From: Strigamia acuminata
Lineage: Eukaryota > Arthropoda > Chilopoda > Geophilomorpha > Linotaeniidae
Reading direction: 5' to 3'
Length of the DNA stretch: 64,000 nucleotides
Assembly: GCA_949358305.1 (NCBI GenBank)
Contig: OX442314.1
Span: forward strand, 48,864,581 to 48,928,580
The notes beneath the pieces were generated by a model. It did no database searches and was not told the origin of the DNA. It saw only the letters and a program-made list of their open reading frames with translations. The translations under genes were made by a program, and so were the position numbers. This document shows, one piece after another, positions 35,803-45,031 of this stretch (position 1 is its first letter; each line of letters starts with the position of its first letter).

Positions 35803-38724
35803 TTAGGATTGTTGTTCGAAATCCTTTTCCAAGATTTCGCGATGACGAGGAATTCGGAAATATTTAATCATATTGAGCGCAATTTCCACCACTATGCGCT
35901 GCGCATCATGAAAGTTAACTGCACCTCGTCGGTTAATCTCGTTCCGACAATGGTCGAGAAATAACTCTCCATATCGTCGATACAACAGATTTAATAACGG
36001 ATTTGCCTCGGCCAAAGGCATGCGCAAATCAGCAACGGCGAGGGAACGGAAAAGTTGTCGTTGCGCTTGTGTCGACATTCCAAATTGAAGGCACTCACCT
36101 CGACCGTTAGCAAAGTTGCAGATAATAGCTGCTGGAGACATCAAGCTAGGCAAAAGTTCCAAAGTAATTGTGGGTGGGGCATCGTCCCAACCCGAGAAAC
36201 CCGGACCTGGTGGAATGGATGGCGCAAATTCGTGATGGTGAGCTGAAGTTTGAAGCATCTCTCGCAATTCGTTTAAACGAGTTTCCTCAGCGCATCGCTT
36301 TTCTTCCGCTTCCTTAGCCTCCTGGATCGCTTTCTTTTCCTCCTCAACACGATGGATCTCGGCAACGCGTGCTTTTTCCGCCGCATGTTTCTGCTCGTAC
36401 TCCCGTTGACGTTGCTCGGTGGTCATTCGCTCGTAGTCACGACGGCGCCGAATGTGATAGATCATGCGCGAGATCTCCTCATGCATGATCCAAATCAATT
36501 GCTCCAGAACGCCATCATGATCGTAGATATCGCACTCCGACATCCGCCTCAATACCTGAGCAGCCATATCGCGAATACGAGTCTTCATCTGACCATGAAT
36601 GTTACGGAAATCCACACGAAGTATCTCAAAATCTTTGTCCATCATATGTTCTAAAAGCGCAATCCACCCTTTACGTTCCATATGAAATCGGGTCTTAGAC
36701 ACCTCTGGCCCCTTTACACAAATCTCGACCTCGAACTCATCTAATAAATCGGGAATTAGTTCCAGAGAGTTTACCGGTTTCGTTGTTACGCCGTATCGGT
36801 CAACTGCCAGATCGCAATGAGAGGCAATATCTTCAAGAGCCTGTGCCCCACCAGAGGCAACAGTCGCGCTGGCTTCGGTAGAAGCTACTCGAGGGGGCGG
36901 CGTCGAAGTCTGGCTAGAGGAGACCGAAATCGTACTCGGTGTGGAAGCGGCCTTTGTAGTCGTAGAAACATTGCGCGATGGTAACTGCGCATAGGTGATG
37001 GGTCCAGGCGTCGACACTGGAATGTTCGAAATTTTCGTCGTTGAACACGAGGGGGCCTCTGTTGCCCTAGCTGCCGTTACCGTGGTGGGAGTAGCACTCG
37101 CAGTTGTCACGAGAACATTTTTCTTTGCTAAAAGCTTCGGTCGGGCACCTGTGTTAGAATTGAGATTATTATTATTAGAAGTTGATTTGAAAGATGTCGC
37201 GGATAAATTCGCGTTTTGTGGTGATTGCGCAAATCGTTCCCGCATCGCTGGAGGAAGTCGTGCACTGAGTGGTGGTCCGCAGGGTTGCTGCGTGGACGGA
37301 ACATTGGACAACCGTGGATCGGCCATTTTCCGCTCCAACTTTCGGACATCTTGGACCTGCGCAGCTGGTGTTTCTGCAAAAATCTCATGGGCCACTCCAC
37401 AGATGGACGGGGTTACGCTGAAACTCGATTCGTTGTCCCGAACTGGTGGAGTGCTGGAACGACACTGGGCGATTGCTTCATTATGTGCACGAGTTAAGTT
37501 TGCCATTTCTTGCTCAGTCACATTTCCCAACGTGGAACGGCCGGAATAATAGCGCAAATCACAGGGCGGATCCGAGTTCTCGTCTTTAGTAGCTGGAATT
37601 AAATCAAGATGGGTAGATACACTCGTAAACATGGAATCATCGTCGTCCTCCTCATCCCCGTTATCATCGATGGATAAACCGGCCAGTTGCACTGTTGCTT
37701 GCGCAAGGGTTTCCTCGGATGGCTGTGGACGGTATCTGGTCGTATTGGTGTCCCTGGTTTCGTCACGGCGCAAAGGCATTTTTGTGTCCTCGATCTTACC
37801 CAACACTTTCTGTGCAAGCTTCTCCGTACGATCCTCTCGTCGGTTAATTGAACATGGAGGACGATTTCCTGTAAAATAGGGCAATACCGACTGATCATTC
37901 GTATCTATGGTGTCCATGGCGCCTTGTGTTTCCGCAACCAATTCCACCTGCTCGCTCATCATCGAGGCATCCCCTGGAAATGGGTGGAAATAGCGAATTG
38001 TCGCGGATTGCATCTGGTCGACGAGATGTTGTTCCCTTAACATGGGGGCTAAACCTTCCACCTCGTCTTGGAGTAAATTTGGCACTTGAATATATAAGAG
38101 TTGTACCACTTCCGCCATTGGATAGATCCATTGTCGTGGTGTAATGCGATTTGTGTGCGCAACCCGTTGCGCCCGGTGCCAATACCAGAAGTGAATCGTC
38201 CGGAACCTCTGGATTGACACCGGACTACCGTTTAGTGGACGGAATGGCGGATAAGTAACACTCACGATAATCACATGGTCCTGTTCATATCTCCTCAACA
38301 CCCACCCGTAGATCTGGCGCATCCAAACGATGTGTAAATTGCGCCGTAAGTCCCCTCGACCATCGCACGCCCGGCACTTGCATTCGGGCCTCGGCGGGTC
38401 AATCTCTTTACCGTAACCAGAGCATACCGGACATATCTCGTAATTGGGGAATCCAGCATCGAGTGGATCGTCGGGGTGGTTGTGTGGGAACTTCGGTGGG
38501 CCCGCCGCATGTAAAGGCGGTGTTCGATAGTTTTTAGGATATTTCCTTCCCGGGAAGTCTTCATTACAACACGCCATGTTGGTTTCGATACGTATTGGAT
38601 AATGTAATGCGCCTAAGTTGGTGGAGGTAATGCTTATATAAATACACAGAACAAATAATACGTTTGACAAACGATACTCACAATTACGACGCGCAACAAC
38701 ACGAACGCGCACAGAACGAAACAA
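35803..38724 (-). CDS. Element 1 third ORF: unrecognised 973-codon protein with paired CxxCxGxG motifs
   Basis: It lies 3' of pol, where gypsy-type elements carry env. It does not look like an envelope: no C-terminal membrane anchor, no furin-type site and no glycoprotein-like Cys pattern. Residues 98-105 (CPVCSGYG) and 117-124 (CRACDGRG) are two CxxCxGxG motifs, the zinc-binding unit of DnaJ/HSP40 cysteine-rich domains, which normally have four. Residues about 350-365 are very acidic, 500-630 are Ser/Thr/Pro-rich and probably disordered, and 755-825 form a charged coiled coil. A further folded-looking C-terminal part follows (855-970). The first ATG (38724) gives a hydrophobic segment at residues about 19-40. 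A second ATG at codon 50 (38577) has a better context (AACATGG), with TATA- and acceptor-like sequence just upstream, and may be the true start. Frequent TGCGCA motifs match the rest of element 1, which supports membership. Confidence 0.7.
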   Translation of the reverse strand: MFRSVRVRVVARRNCEYRLSNVLFVLCIYISITSTNLGALHYPIRIETNMACCNEDFPGRKYPKNYRTPPLHAAGPPKFPHNHPDDPLDAGFPNYEICPVCSGYGKEIDPPRPECKCRACDGRGDLRRNLHIVWMRQIYGWVLRRYEQDHVIIVSVTYPPFRPLNGSPVSIQRFRTIHFWYWHRAQRVAHTNRITPRQWIYPMAEVVQLLYIQVPNLLQDEVEGLAPMLREQHLVDQMQSATIRYFHPFPGDASMMSEQVELVAETQGAMDTIDTNDQSVLPYFTGNRPPCSINRREDRTEKLAQKVLGKIEDTKMPLRRDETRDTNTTRYRPQPSEETLAQATVQLAGLSIDDNGDEEDDDDSMFTSVSTHLDLIPATKDENSDPPCDLRYYSGRSTLGNVTEQEMANLTRAHNEAIAQCRSSTPPVRDNESSFSVTPSICGVAHEIFAETPAAQVQDVRKLERKMADPRLSNVPSTQQPCGPPLSARLPPAMRERFAQSPQNANLSATSFKSTSNNNNLNSNTGARPKLLAKKNVLVTTASATPTTVTAARATEAPSCSTTKISNIPVSTPGPITYAQLPSRNVSTTTKAASTPSTISVSSSQTSTPPPRVASTEASATVASGGAQALEDIASHCDLAVDRYGVTTKPVNSLELIPDLLDEFEVEICVKGPEVSKTRFHMERKGWIALLEHMMDKDFEILRVDFRNIHGQMKTRIRDMAAQVLRRMSECDIYDHDGVLEQLIWIMHEEISRMIYHIRRRRDYERMTTEQRQREYEQKHAAEKARVAEIHRVEEEKKAIQEAKEAEEKRCAEETRLNELREMLQTSAHHHEFAPSIPPGPGFSGWDDAPPTITLELLPSLMSPAAIICNFANGRGECLQFGMSTQAQRQLFRSLAVADLRMPLAEANPLLNLLYRRYGELFLDHCRNEINRRGAVNFHDAQRIVVEIALNMIKYFRIPRHREILEKDFEQQS

Positions 38725-39385
38725 ACAACGAAGACTAAAGAATATTCCCCGGAATGTAACGAGTCATAAAACTTTGCTTCGAGAAGCTTCGATGAACGAT
38801 TGAAAACTCGCACATGTAATAAAGTCGGGTTCGAGGTTAAACACTAACTAATTGCAATTGAAGGGCGACATTCAGTGTTGGAATTCGGAAGTTAGCGAAG
38901 GTTGTCTTCGCTCAAAACTCTTGTTTTAAAGTGATTAAATAAGGATGGTGAGATAAACAAGTAATAATTCAGAACACAGAATATTAATTTAAATAAAGTG
39001 CGCATAAATTATATTGATTGAATAATTTAAATGAATTGTGGAAATAGCCACGTGCTATTGTTTAGAGGTTAATTGGCATTGCGCACTCTGGTGACGGACA
39101 TAGTCCCTGATTGAAATGGACTTAGCCATTTTCGAGTGACCGAATATGAACATAAAATACATAACACAAAACATTAAATATAAAATATAAAGAAAACATA
39201 AAATAACATAAAACATAAAAATTAGGATGAATAAATTTAAAATAAAGGGAAAAATAGTTTTTAAACAAAATAGGTAGTAAAGATAGATTTACACCGGATT
39301 ACACTTGGTTTTTTTTTTTTTTTTTTTGTTGTTTCGTTTGTGTTTTCCCTTTTTTTTTTTATTTAGCTTAAAAAATAGAAGAAAA
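38725..39385. other. Element 1 spacer between pol and ORF3
   Basis: 661 bp with no gene. It has long T runs on the plus strand (about 39310-39327 and 39349-39360), i.e. A/purine-rich tracts in element orientation. No LTR copy was found, so these are not an obvious polypurine tract next to an LTR. On the minus strand it would hold any promoter or splice acceptor used to express ORF3. Confidence 0.4.
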
Positions 39386-42300
39386 TTACTTAAATGAAAG
39401 AAAATAGGCAGAAAAAATATCTAAAGTGTTGACAGCAAAAATTTCAACATGTTTATCAATAATTTCAACGTCTTTTAAAGTTAAAAAGTTGGCCTCGGCA
39501 AAAAACCAATGTCGCAATTCCACGACATTATAAGGCTGGGTTTTTTGGCCGTTTTCATCCATTAGGATTACTGTATTGGGGCCCACCAATCTATGTATAA
39601 TATATACACCTTCAGTCCGTTGGCGTAAACCTGCTGCGAATTGTTTATCGGCAGATGAAGGTTGCCGATTGCGCAAAGTTACCCAGTCGCCAGGACGGAA
39701 GTCATGGGGGCGCCGTTTTAAATCGAACCATTTTTTGTGTCGAATTTGGGACTCGCGCAAGTTGTTAATCGCGCTTTCTCGCATTCTACGCATATGTTCG
39801 TGCAAGTTTTCAGCTTCCACGGGCGGCAACGGTTCTCCGTCATCCGTGTCGCTATCCAGGTCGCCCGGAAATCGAGCTTCCTGGCCTGTTACCATTTTAA
39901 AGGGTGAATACTTTAAAGAAATTTGATACGCTGAATTAATCGCGAGCACGAAATAGCCAATGTTGACGTCCCATCTAGTATGGTCATCATCAATATATGC
40001 TAATATACAGTTCTTTAATGATTGGTTAAGCCTTTCCGCAATATTACCTTGCGGGTGGTATGCGGCGGTATATCTATTTATTGCGCCAAGTTGCTGGATT
40101 TGGCTACGAAATTCTGGTGAGCGAAAAGCAGGCGCATTATCGCTGATAATTATTTTGGGAAAACCCCATCTTTTGCAGAATTTCTGAATTTGTTTCACCG
40201 TAGTGGCTATATTTGAGTTTTCGGTTAGACGTACGTCTAACCATCGGCTAGCAGAGTCGACCATCACAAAGGCATAGCAATGTCCCTCTGTGGATCGAGG
40301 TTTCTTGCCGTAATAGTCGATGTAGATAGCGGAGAAAAGATGGCGCGATCTGGACATTATCATTTTTCCATATGGGAGCCTGTTAAGGGGTTTAGCTCTT
40401 TGACACGCTTCGCAAACCTGTATCCATGTTCGAATATCTTCGCGCATTTTTGGCCAAAATACGCGCGATTTAATGCGATGGAGTGTTCGTTCTTGCCCCA
40501 TATGTCCAACTACGGGAGGATAGTGCATTGCGCGGAAATATCTTTCTCTGAGTTCAAATGGGAGATATATTTGGCGCCTCTTTCTAATTTCATTAATATG
40601 GACAGGAGGGAAGCGACATAACATCTCTTTATACATGCCGAAATCTTGCGCGTCAGCCACAATTTTGGCAGCCTCATCTGGATCAAGTGGTAACATTTGG
40701 GCAGTTAAATAAAATATCAACTCACGCGACCAGGGATCCTGTCTTTGCGCCGCAATGATTTCAGCAGCAGTAGGCAACAGCTCGAACGGAGGATGTTCGA
40801 TTGGTGGATCGTGCTCCAATTCGGCTTGCTTCTCTGCTTCAGTCCTCGAATCTTCAATTACTGTCCTTTCCCGTCGCGGACGCAATCTCGATGGAGTTCT
40901 TCGCGCTGATGTTGGGGGCGCATAATAATTCCTCGTTGGTGGCGACATGTCACGAATGGGTCCAAAACTGTCTTCAGATGATGTAGAGTCAGAATCCGGG
41001 TCCGAAGTATATCCCTCTGGCCTCTGCTGTCCTGATGGTCCCGCCGCATCGTCATACATCACTGGTCCAGAATGTTGACGCGGAGAAATAATAGGAAAAT
41101 CAGTGATAGGAATTGAAGGAGTTGGGGAAGGAGTTGGTAAATTTGGAATTTCAGGAGAAGGTTTAGTAGTAGGCCTTCGGTGGCTATCAGGTTGAATTAT
41201 TGGTGCGGGGACTCCAGTGATTCGACGGAAATTTCGTCGTATTTTATCCACCAAAGTTCCAGGTGTCGGCAATTGTGATGGTGCCGAAGCAGTCTTTTTT
41301 CTAAAACTAGACGGATTTATTGGCGCAGGAATTCTGGTTGGAATAATTGCCGAAGGAGGAATGGAACTAGGAATAGGAGTGGATATTGGAGTTGCAGGAG
41401 GGGTAGGAATAGGTAAGGGTGGTGGAATTAAAACTGATTTAGATTTGGGTTTCACCACATGGGAAGGAATAGCGGATTTACGTCGCACTGCCTTCAACTT
41501 TCCTACTTGCTGTGATTTCAATAACTTTGGAAATGTCCACTTTTTAATAGTTCCCGCATACCTGGGTGGTAGCCATGGTGGTGATTTAGGAATCAAAGAT
41601 GGATCCTTTAATCTAGCCCGAGTTCGTGTGGCTATTGCTCGTTTAGCATGAGGAGATAAAATTGGTACAATATCAATTTTACGTGGTCTTCCTCGTTTCT
41701 TTATCAGAATTGGGATTAAAGAGCGCTGTCGGCGGGTTCGTAAAGGCACTGAAACACGAACTGGTGATAAATTAGGAGTTCTCACTTGTGAGGTTGGTTG
41801 CGCAACTGGAATTGATGCATTTGGTGTTGCAGTTGGTTGCACAATTGGCGTTAGTGCAACTGGAGGGATTGTAACCGGCGGTGCCCTCGTTGGAGGAGTA
41901 GCTACGCCAGTAGAAGATGGAATTTGCGCACCCGAAGTCGGCGCATTTCCAGTCACTTTCCCTTTACCAGTTGGTCGAGGAATAAGAGATTTTTTCTTAT
42001 TTTTCTTCTTAGTCGGTGAAGATGCTGCAATGAGAGGCACTTTTTTAAATGTAGATTTAAACAACTTTCGAAACTGCAAATTAATGTCTTTTGGCAATTC
42101 CTTGATGATATTAAGTGCCGGCCACTCGTTGCAATCATCAAAATAGGCAAGGTAGCACGCCTCGTCGACCTCCGGGCTATCATCCTCATCGTCGACTTCA
42201 GGTGGGTCGACAGGAGCTCGACTCAGTGCATCCGCTACCTTATTTTTGCATCCTGAACAGTGCAAAAATGTGAATTTATAATCACTCAACGATAATACCC

Positions 42301-45031
42301 AACGGGCCAAACGTCCAGTTGGTTCCCTTTGCTGAAATAACCACTTAAGAGATTGATGGTCGCTCTCGAGGTAGAATGGCATCATCTCGAGGTATGCACG
42401 AAAGCGTTTGACACCCCAAACCGCGGCCAAACATTCGATTTCGGTTACTTTATAGTTCTTTTCAGCGCTGTTTAATGCGCGAGAGGCAAATGCGATTGGA
42501 ATTCTCACACCTTCATCGTTAAGTTGCATTAAAGCAGCACCTAATCCAGAATAACTAGCATCGGTCTGCAGTATAAATGGTTTTTTCCAACTGGGAAAAC
42601 GTCTTTTCAGTGTTGGTATCGCAATCTGGTCTTTCAGATATTCGAACGCTGATTGCTGCGCATCTGTCCAAATCCAAGTTGCGTCCTTTTTAAGCAATGG
42701 TCGGAAAACTTCGCTAATTTTGGAAAAATTTGCAATGAATGATTGGTAATAACCTACCATGCCTTTAAATCGTTGTAATTCGCGCAAATTGGTTGGCGCG
42801 GGATAATTTTGAATAGCAACCACTTTCTTTGGATTTGGTGTAATCTGGCCAGATTCCACTATGTGTCCCAAAACCTCGAGTCTTTTTTGACAAAGCTCAG
42901 TTTTGTTGGCGTTCATGGTGAATCCAGCGTTGAACAATTCCTCTAAAACGAGGCGCAAATGTTGCACGTGTTCCTCGAAAGTTCGGCTAAAAATAATCAC
43001 GTCATCAATATACACAAATACAAATTTGTAAAGATACTTTGCAAGAGTCTTATTCATCGCTCGTTGGAGGGTAGCGGGTCCGTTGATAGGTCCGAAAGGC
43101 ATGCGCACATATTCGAATAAACCTCGATGTGTTATAAAAGCTAAATACCGTTCGTCACCTTTGCGCACGCCGATCTGATGGAAAGCTTCGCGTCCGTCGA
43201 TTATCGAAAACCAATGCGCACCTCCCAAATATGCAAAGATGTTATCAATGTCCGGAAGGGGGTAAACGTCCGGAATTGTTTGCGCATTAATGGGGCGAAA
43301 ATCCATAGCAGTTCTCCATTCACCTGTCTTCTTGGGTACGACGACTGGAGCAACAGCGCAATCACTTTGGGATCGCCGAATAATACCTTGCTGCAGCTTT
43401 TTGTCGATATATTTATCAATTATCGCCTTTTTCGCAGGGTTTACCGGGCGCACAGGGACATGAATTGGACGAAAATCCGGTTTCAGGTTCACCTCGTACT
43501 CGGTGTTATTACATAAACCAATTTCTTCGCGAAAGATTTGCGAAATGGGCTGCAATGTTTTGATTAATAGTTTTATCTGTGGCACTGTCAATTGGTTCCA
43601 CAACTGGTGGTAAATCCAATCTAAATCGGTCGGATCTCCACTAGGTTGGTACTGCAAAAAATTAATGTCATTAATGTTCATTTTAGAGTTATTCCCACCA
43701 TTGTCAGGTTGCGCAATCGAAAAGATGTTGATTTTCGACTCCTTCTTGGCATTGATGTCTTTAGCACGTTGCGCAACGAGTTGTTTGGCAATTGGACGAA
43801 TAACATTGATTTTTCGTCGTAAACGTCGTAATCGTCGGAACTGACTCAAAGTTAATTTACGTAAAATTGTCTTTTTTAAATTGGAGGAAATTTTAGAAGT
43901 TTCTTTCCTCTTTGGGGACCAAATATTCGACCATTTGCGTTGCGCACGATGTCGAACTTGTTTAACTCGATACTGCGCATCGTCATGTGGATACTCGAAT
44001 ATTTCTTGTTGCAAGGGTCTATGCGCCAGGAGGAGGCAGTTAATTTCACTCACCGGATCCGGTTTCCTTAGTATTTTCGTCGGAACGATCTCACTAATGG
44101 CCGCCGGTGGGTTGGATGGATCCTGCGTTTCTTCCGGCGCAAATGGCAAAACCAGAATTGACTCTGACTTTTTTGCTTCTTCATAAGTCATGAATTTGCG
44201 AATCTCATTTGAGCCCACCATGCTCCACTGTTGTCTCGCATGGTCGATGTCGATTCCGGCCGCTGTGCAGAAATCACGTCCAAGGAGCATATCCATTTTG
44301 GCATCGGGTAAAACCATGCAAATGAATTTTATTATGCCTATTGGGGCGCGCAAAGCGAGCTGCATCGATTTGGTGGAATCCACTATGTCACCAGACGCGA
44401 CCTGCACCCGCTCGTGGAGATTCACAAAGTCCAAACCCATTTTTTCGTGTAGTTGTTGGAACACGTCCTCACTCATTACACACGTTTGTGCGCCTGAGTC
44501 TAGAAGCGCAGTACAAGCTACATTAGCCCAGGAAATCTTTACGCAAGGTGCTTTCTTGCACAAACGATCCCCGCGCGTTATCTCAATGATGGGTTCTTGA
44601 GTTTCTTTAAGTTCCTCTGGCGTTAACATTACGAAAGATACCTTCATAGGAGAGATCACTTCCTTTGGAGCCTCAGTCGTTGTTGCACTGGAAGTAGACT
44701 TAATTATTGGTAAAGTTTTAGTAATTTTACTCACTATTGTCACTTTCGGGTTTTTCTTCGAAATTACAGGTTGCAAATCTGTTAATTTCGGCAATTCGTC
44801 CTTTACAGCTTCAGGAACGGCAGTCTGCAGATCTGACGCCCTTGTAGCTGAGGTGATGATGGAAGATGATGAAGAAATAACACTACTTACAGGTTTATAC
44901 TCTGAAAGAGTAATAACAGTAGGAGATGTTGTTGAATTAACCTGTGAGGGATCGTCCTCTTTCAAGTTAATTAAAGGTGAAGCGCGTCGTTTGGATTTCA
45001 GACGTTTTGCGCGAAGGGCCGGTCGACTCAT
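39386..45031 (-). CDS. pol: Element 1 Pol polyprotein (protease, RT, RNase H, AT-hook linker, integrase)
   Basis: 1,881 aa. Aspartic protease: LLDSGA, D178. Reverse transcriptase: MDFRPIN near 577, SIIDG D612, YIDD 674-677. RNase H: QTDAS D824, TEIECLA near 863-869, ESDH D891. Integrase: HHCC zinc finger H1510/H1518/C1540/C1543, catalytic D1572, D1631 and E1666, then a GPY/F-like module near 1790-1822. All catalytic residues are present, so the enzyme looks intact. Between RNase H and integrase lies a linker of about 480 residues (about 941-1420), rich in Pro, Ser, Thr and Ile, with basic patches and an AT-hook KKRGRPRK at 1111-1118. Such a linker is far longer than usual for the superfamily. 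The ATG overlaps the gag stop (ATGA) in the -1 frame, so translation probably restarts there; no canonical slippery heptamer is visible upstream. Confidence 0.93.
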   Translation of the reverse strand: MSRPALRAKRLKSKRRASPLINLKEDDPSQVNSTTSPTVITLSEYKPVSSVISSSSSIITSATRASDLQTAVPEAVKDELPKLTDLQPVISKKNPKVTIVSKITKTLPIIKSTSSATTTEAPKEVISPMKVSFVMLTPEELKETQEPIIEITRGDRLCKKAPCVKISWANVACTALLDSGAQTCVMSEDVFQQLHEKMGLDFVNLHERVQVASGDIVDSTKSMQLALRAPIGIIKFICMVLPDAKMDMLLGRDFCTAAGIDIDHARQQWSMVGSNEIRKFMTYEEAKKSESILVLPFAPEETQDPSNPPAAISEIVPTKILRKPDPVSEINCLLLAHRPLQQEIFEYPHDDAQYRVKQVRHRAQRKWSNIWSPKRKETSKISSNLKKTILRKLTLSQFRRLRRLRRKINVIRPIAKQLVAQRAKDINAKKESKINIFSIAQPDNGGNNSKMNINDINFLQYQPSGDPTDLDWIYHQLWNQLTVPQIKLLIKTLQPISQIFREEIGLCNNTEYEVNLKPDFRPIHVPVRPVNPAKKAIIDKYIDKKLQQGIIRRSQSDCAVAPVVVPKKTGEWRTAMDFRPINAQTIPDVYPLPDIDNIFAYLGGAHWFSIIDGREAFHQIGVRKGDERYLAFITHRGLFEYVRMPFGPINGPATLQRAMNKTLAKYLYKFVFVYIDDVIIFSRTFEEHVQHLRLVLEELFNAGFTMNANKTELCQKRLEVLGHIVESGQITPNPKKVVAIQNYPAPTNLRELQRFKGMVGYYQSFIANFSKISEVFRPLLKKDATWIWTDAQQSAFEYLKDQIAIPTLKRRFPSWKKPFILQTDASYSGLGAALMQLNDEGVRIPIAFASRALNSAEKNYKVTEIECLAAVWGVKRFRAYLEMMPFYLESDHQSLKWLFQQREPTGRLARWVLSLSDYKFTFLHCSGCKNKVADALSRAPVDPPEVDDEDDSPEVDEACYLAYFDDCNEWPALNIIKELPKDINLQFRKLFKSTFKKVPLIAASSPTKKKNKKKSLIPRPTGKGKVTGNAPTSGAQIPSSTGVATPPTRAPPVTIPPVALTPIVQPTATPNASIPVAQPTSQVRTPNLSPVRVSVPLRTRRQRSLIPILIKKRGRPRKIDIVPILSPHAKRAIATRTRARLKDPSLIPKSPPWLPPRYAGTIKKWTFPKLLKSQQVGKLKAVRRKSAIPSHVVKPKSKSVLIPPPLPIPTPPATPISTPIPSSIPPSAIIPTRIPAPINPSSFRKKTASAPSQLPTPGTLVDKIRRNFRRITGVPAPIIQPDSHRRPTTKPSPEIPNLPTPSPTPSIPITDFPIISPRQHSGPVMYDDAAGPSGQQRPEGYTSDPDSDSTSSEDSFGPIRDMSPPTRNYYAPPTSARRTPSRLRPRRERTVIEDSRTEAEKQAELEHDPPIEHPPFELLPTAAEIIAAQRQDPWSRELIFYLTAQMLPLDPDEAAKIVADAQDFGMYKEMLCRFPPVHINEIRKRRQIYLPFELRERYFRAMHYPPVVGHMGQERTLHRIKSRVFWPKMREDIRTWIQVCEACQRAKPLNRLPYGKMIMSRSRHLFSAIYIDYYGKKPRSTEGHCYAFVMVDSASRWLDVRLTENSNIATTVKQIQKFCKRWGFPKIIISDNAPAFRSPEFRSQIQQLGAINRYTAAYHPQGNIAERLNQSLKNCILAYIDDDHTRWDVNIGYFVLAINSAYQISLKYSPFKMVTGQEARFPGDLDSDTDDGEPLPPVEAENLHEHMRRMRESAINNLRESQIRHKKWFDLKRRPHDFRPGDWVTLRNRQPSSADKQFAAGLRQRTEGVYIIHRLVGPNTVILMDENGQKTQPYNVVELRHWFFAEANFLTLKDVEIIDKHVEIFAVNTLDIFSAYFLSFK

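Noticed and set aside
35803-38724. Third ORF of element 1 as an envelope protein
   Set aside because: One short hydrophobic stretch only at the N-terminus, before a better start; no C-terminal anchor or cleavage site; zinc motif and coiled coil suggest an internal protein.
39300-39385. Purine-rich tract (minus strand) considered as element 1's polypurine tract with a 3' LTR before ORF3
   Set aside because: No copy of the LTR starting TGTCACGGGC follows; the region down to 34707 shows no LTR match, so ORF3 is kept inside the element.
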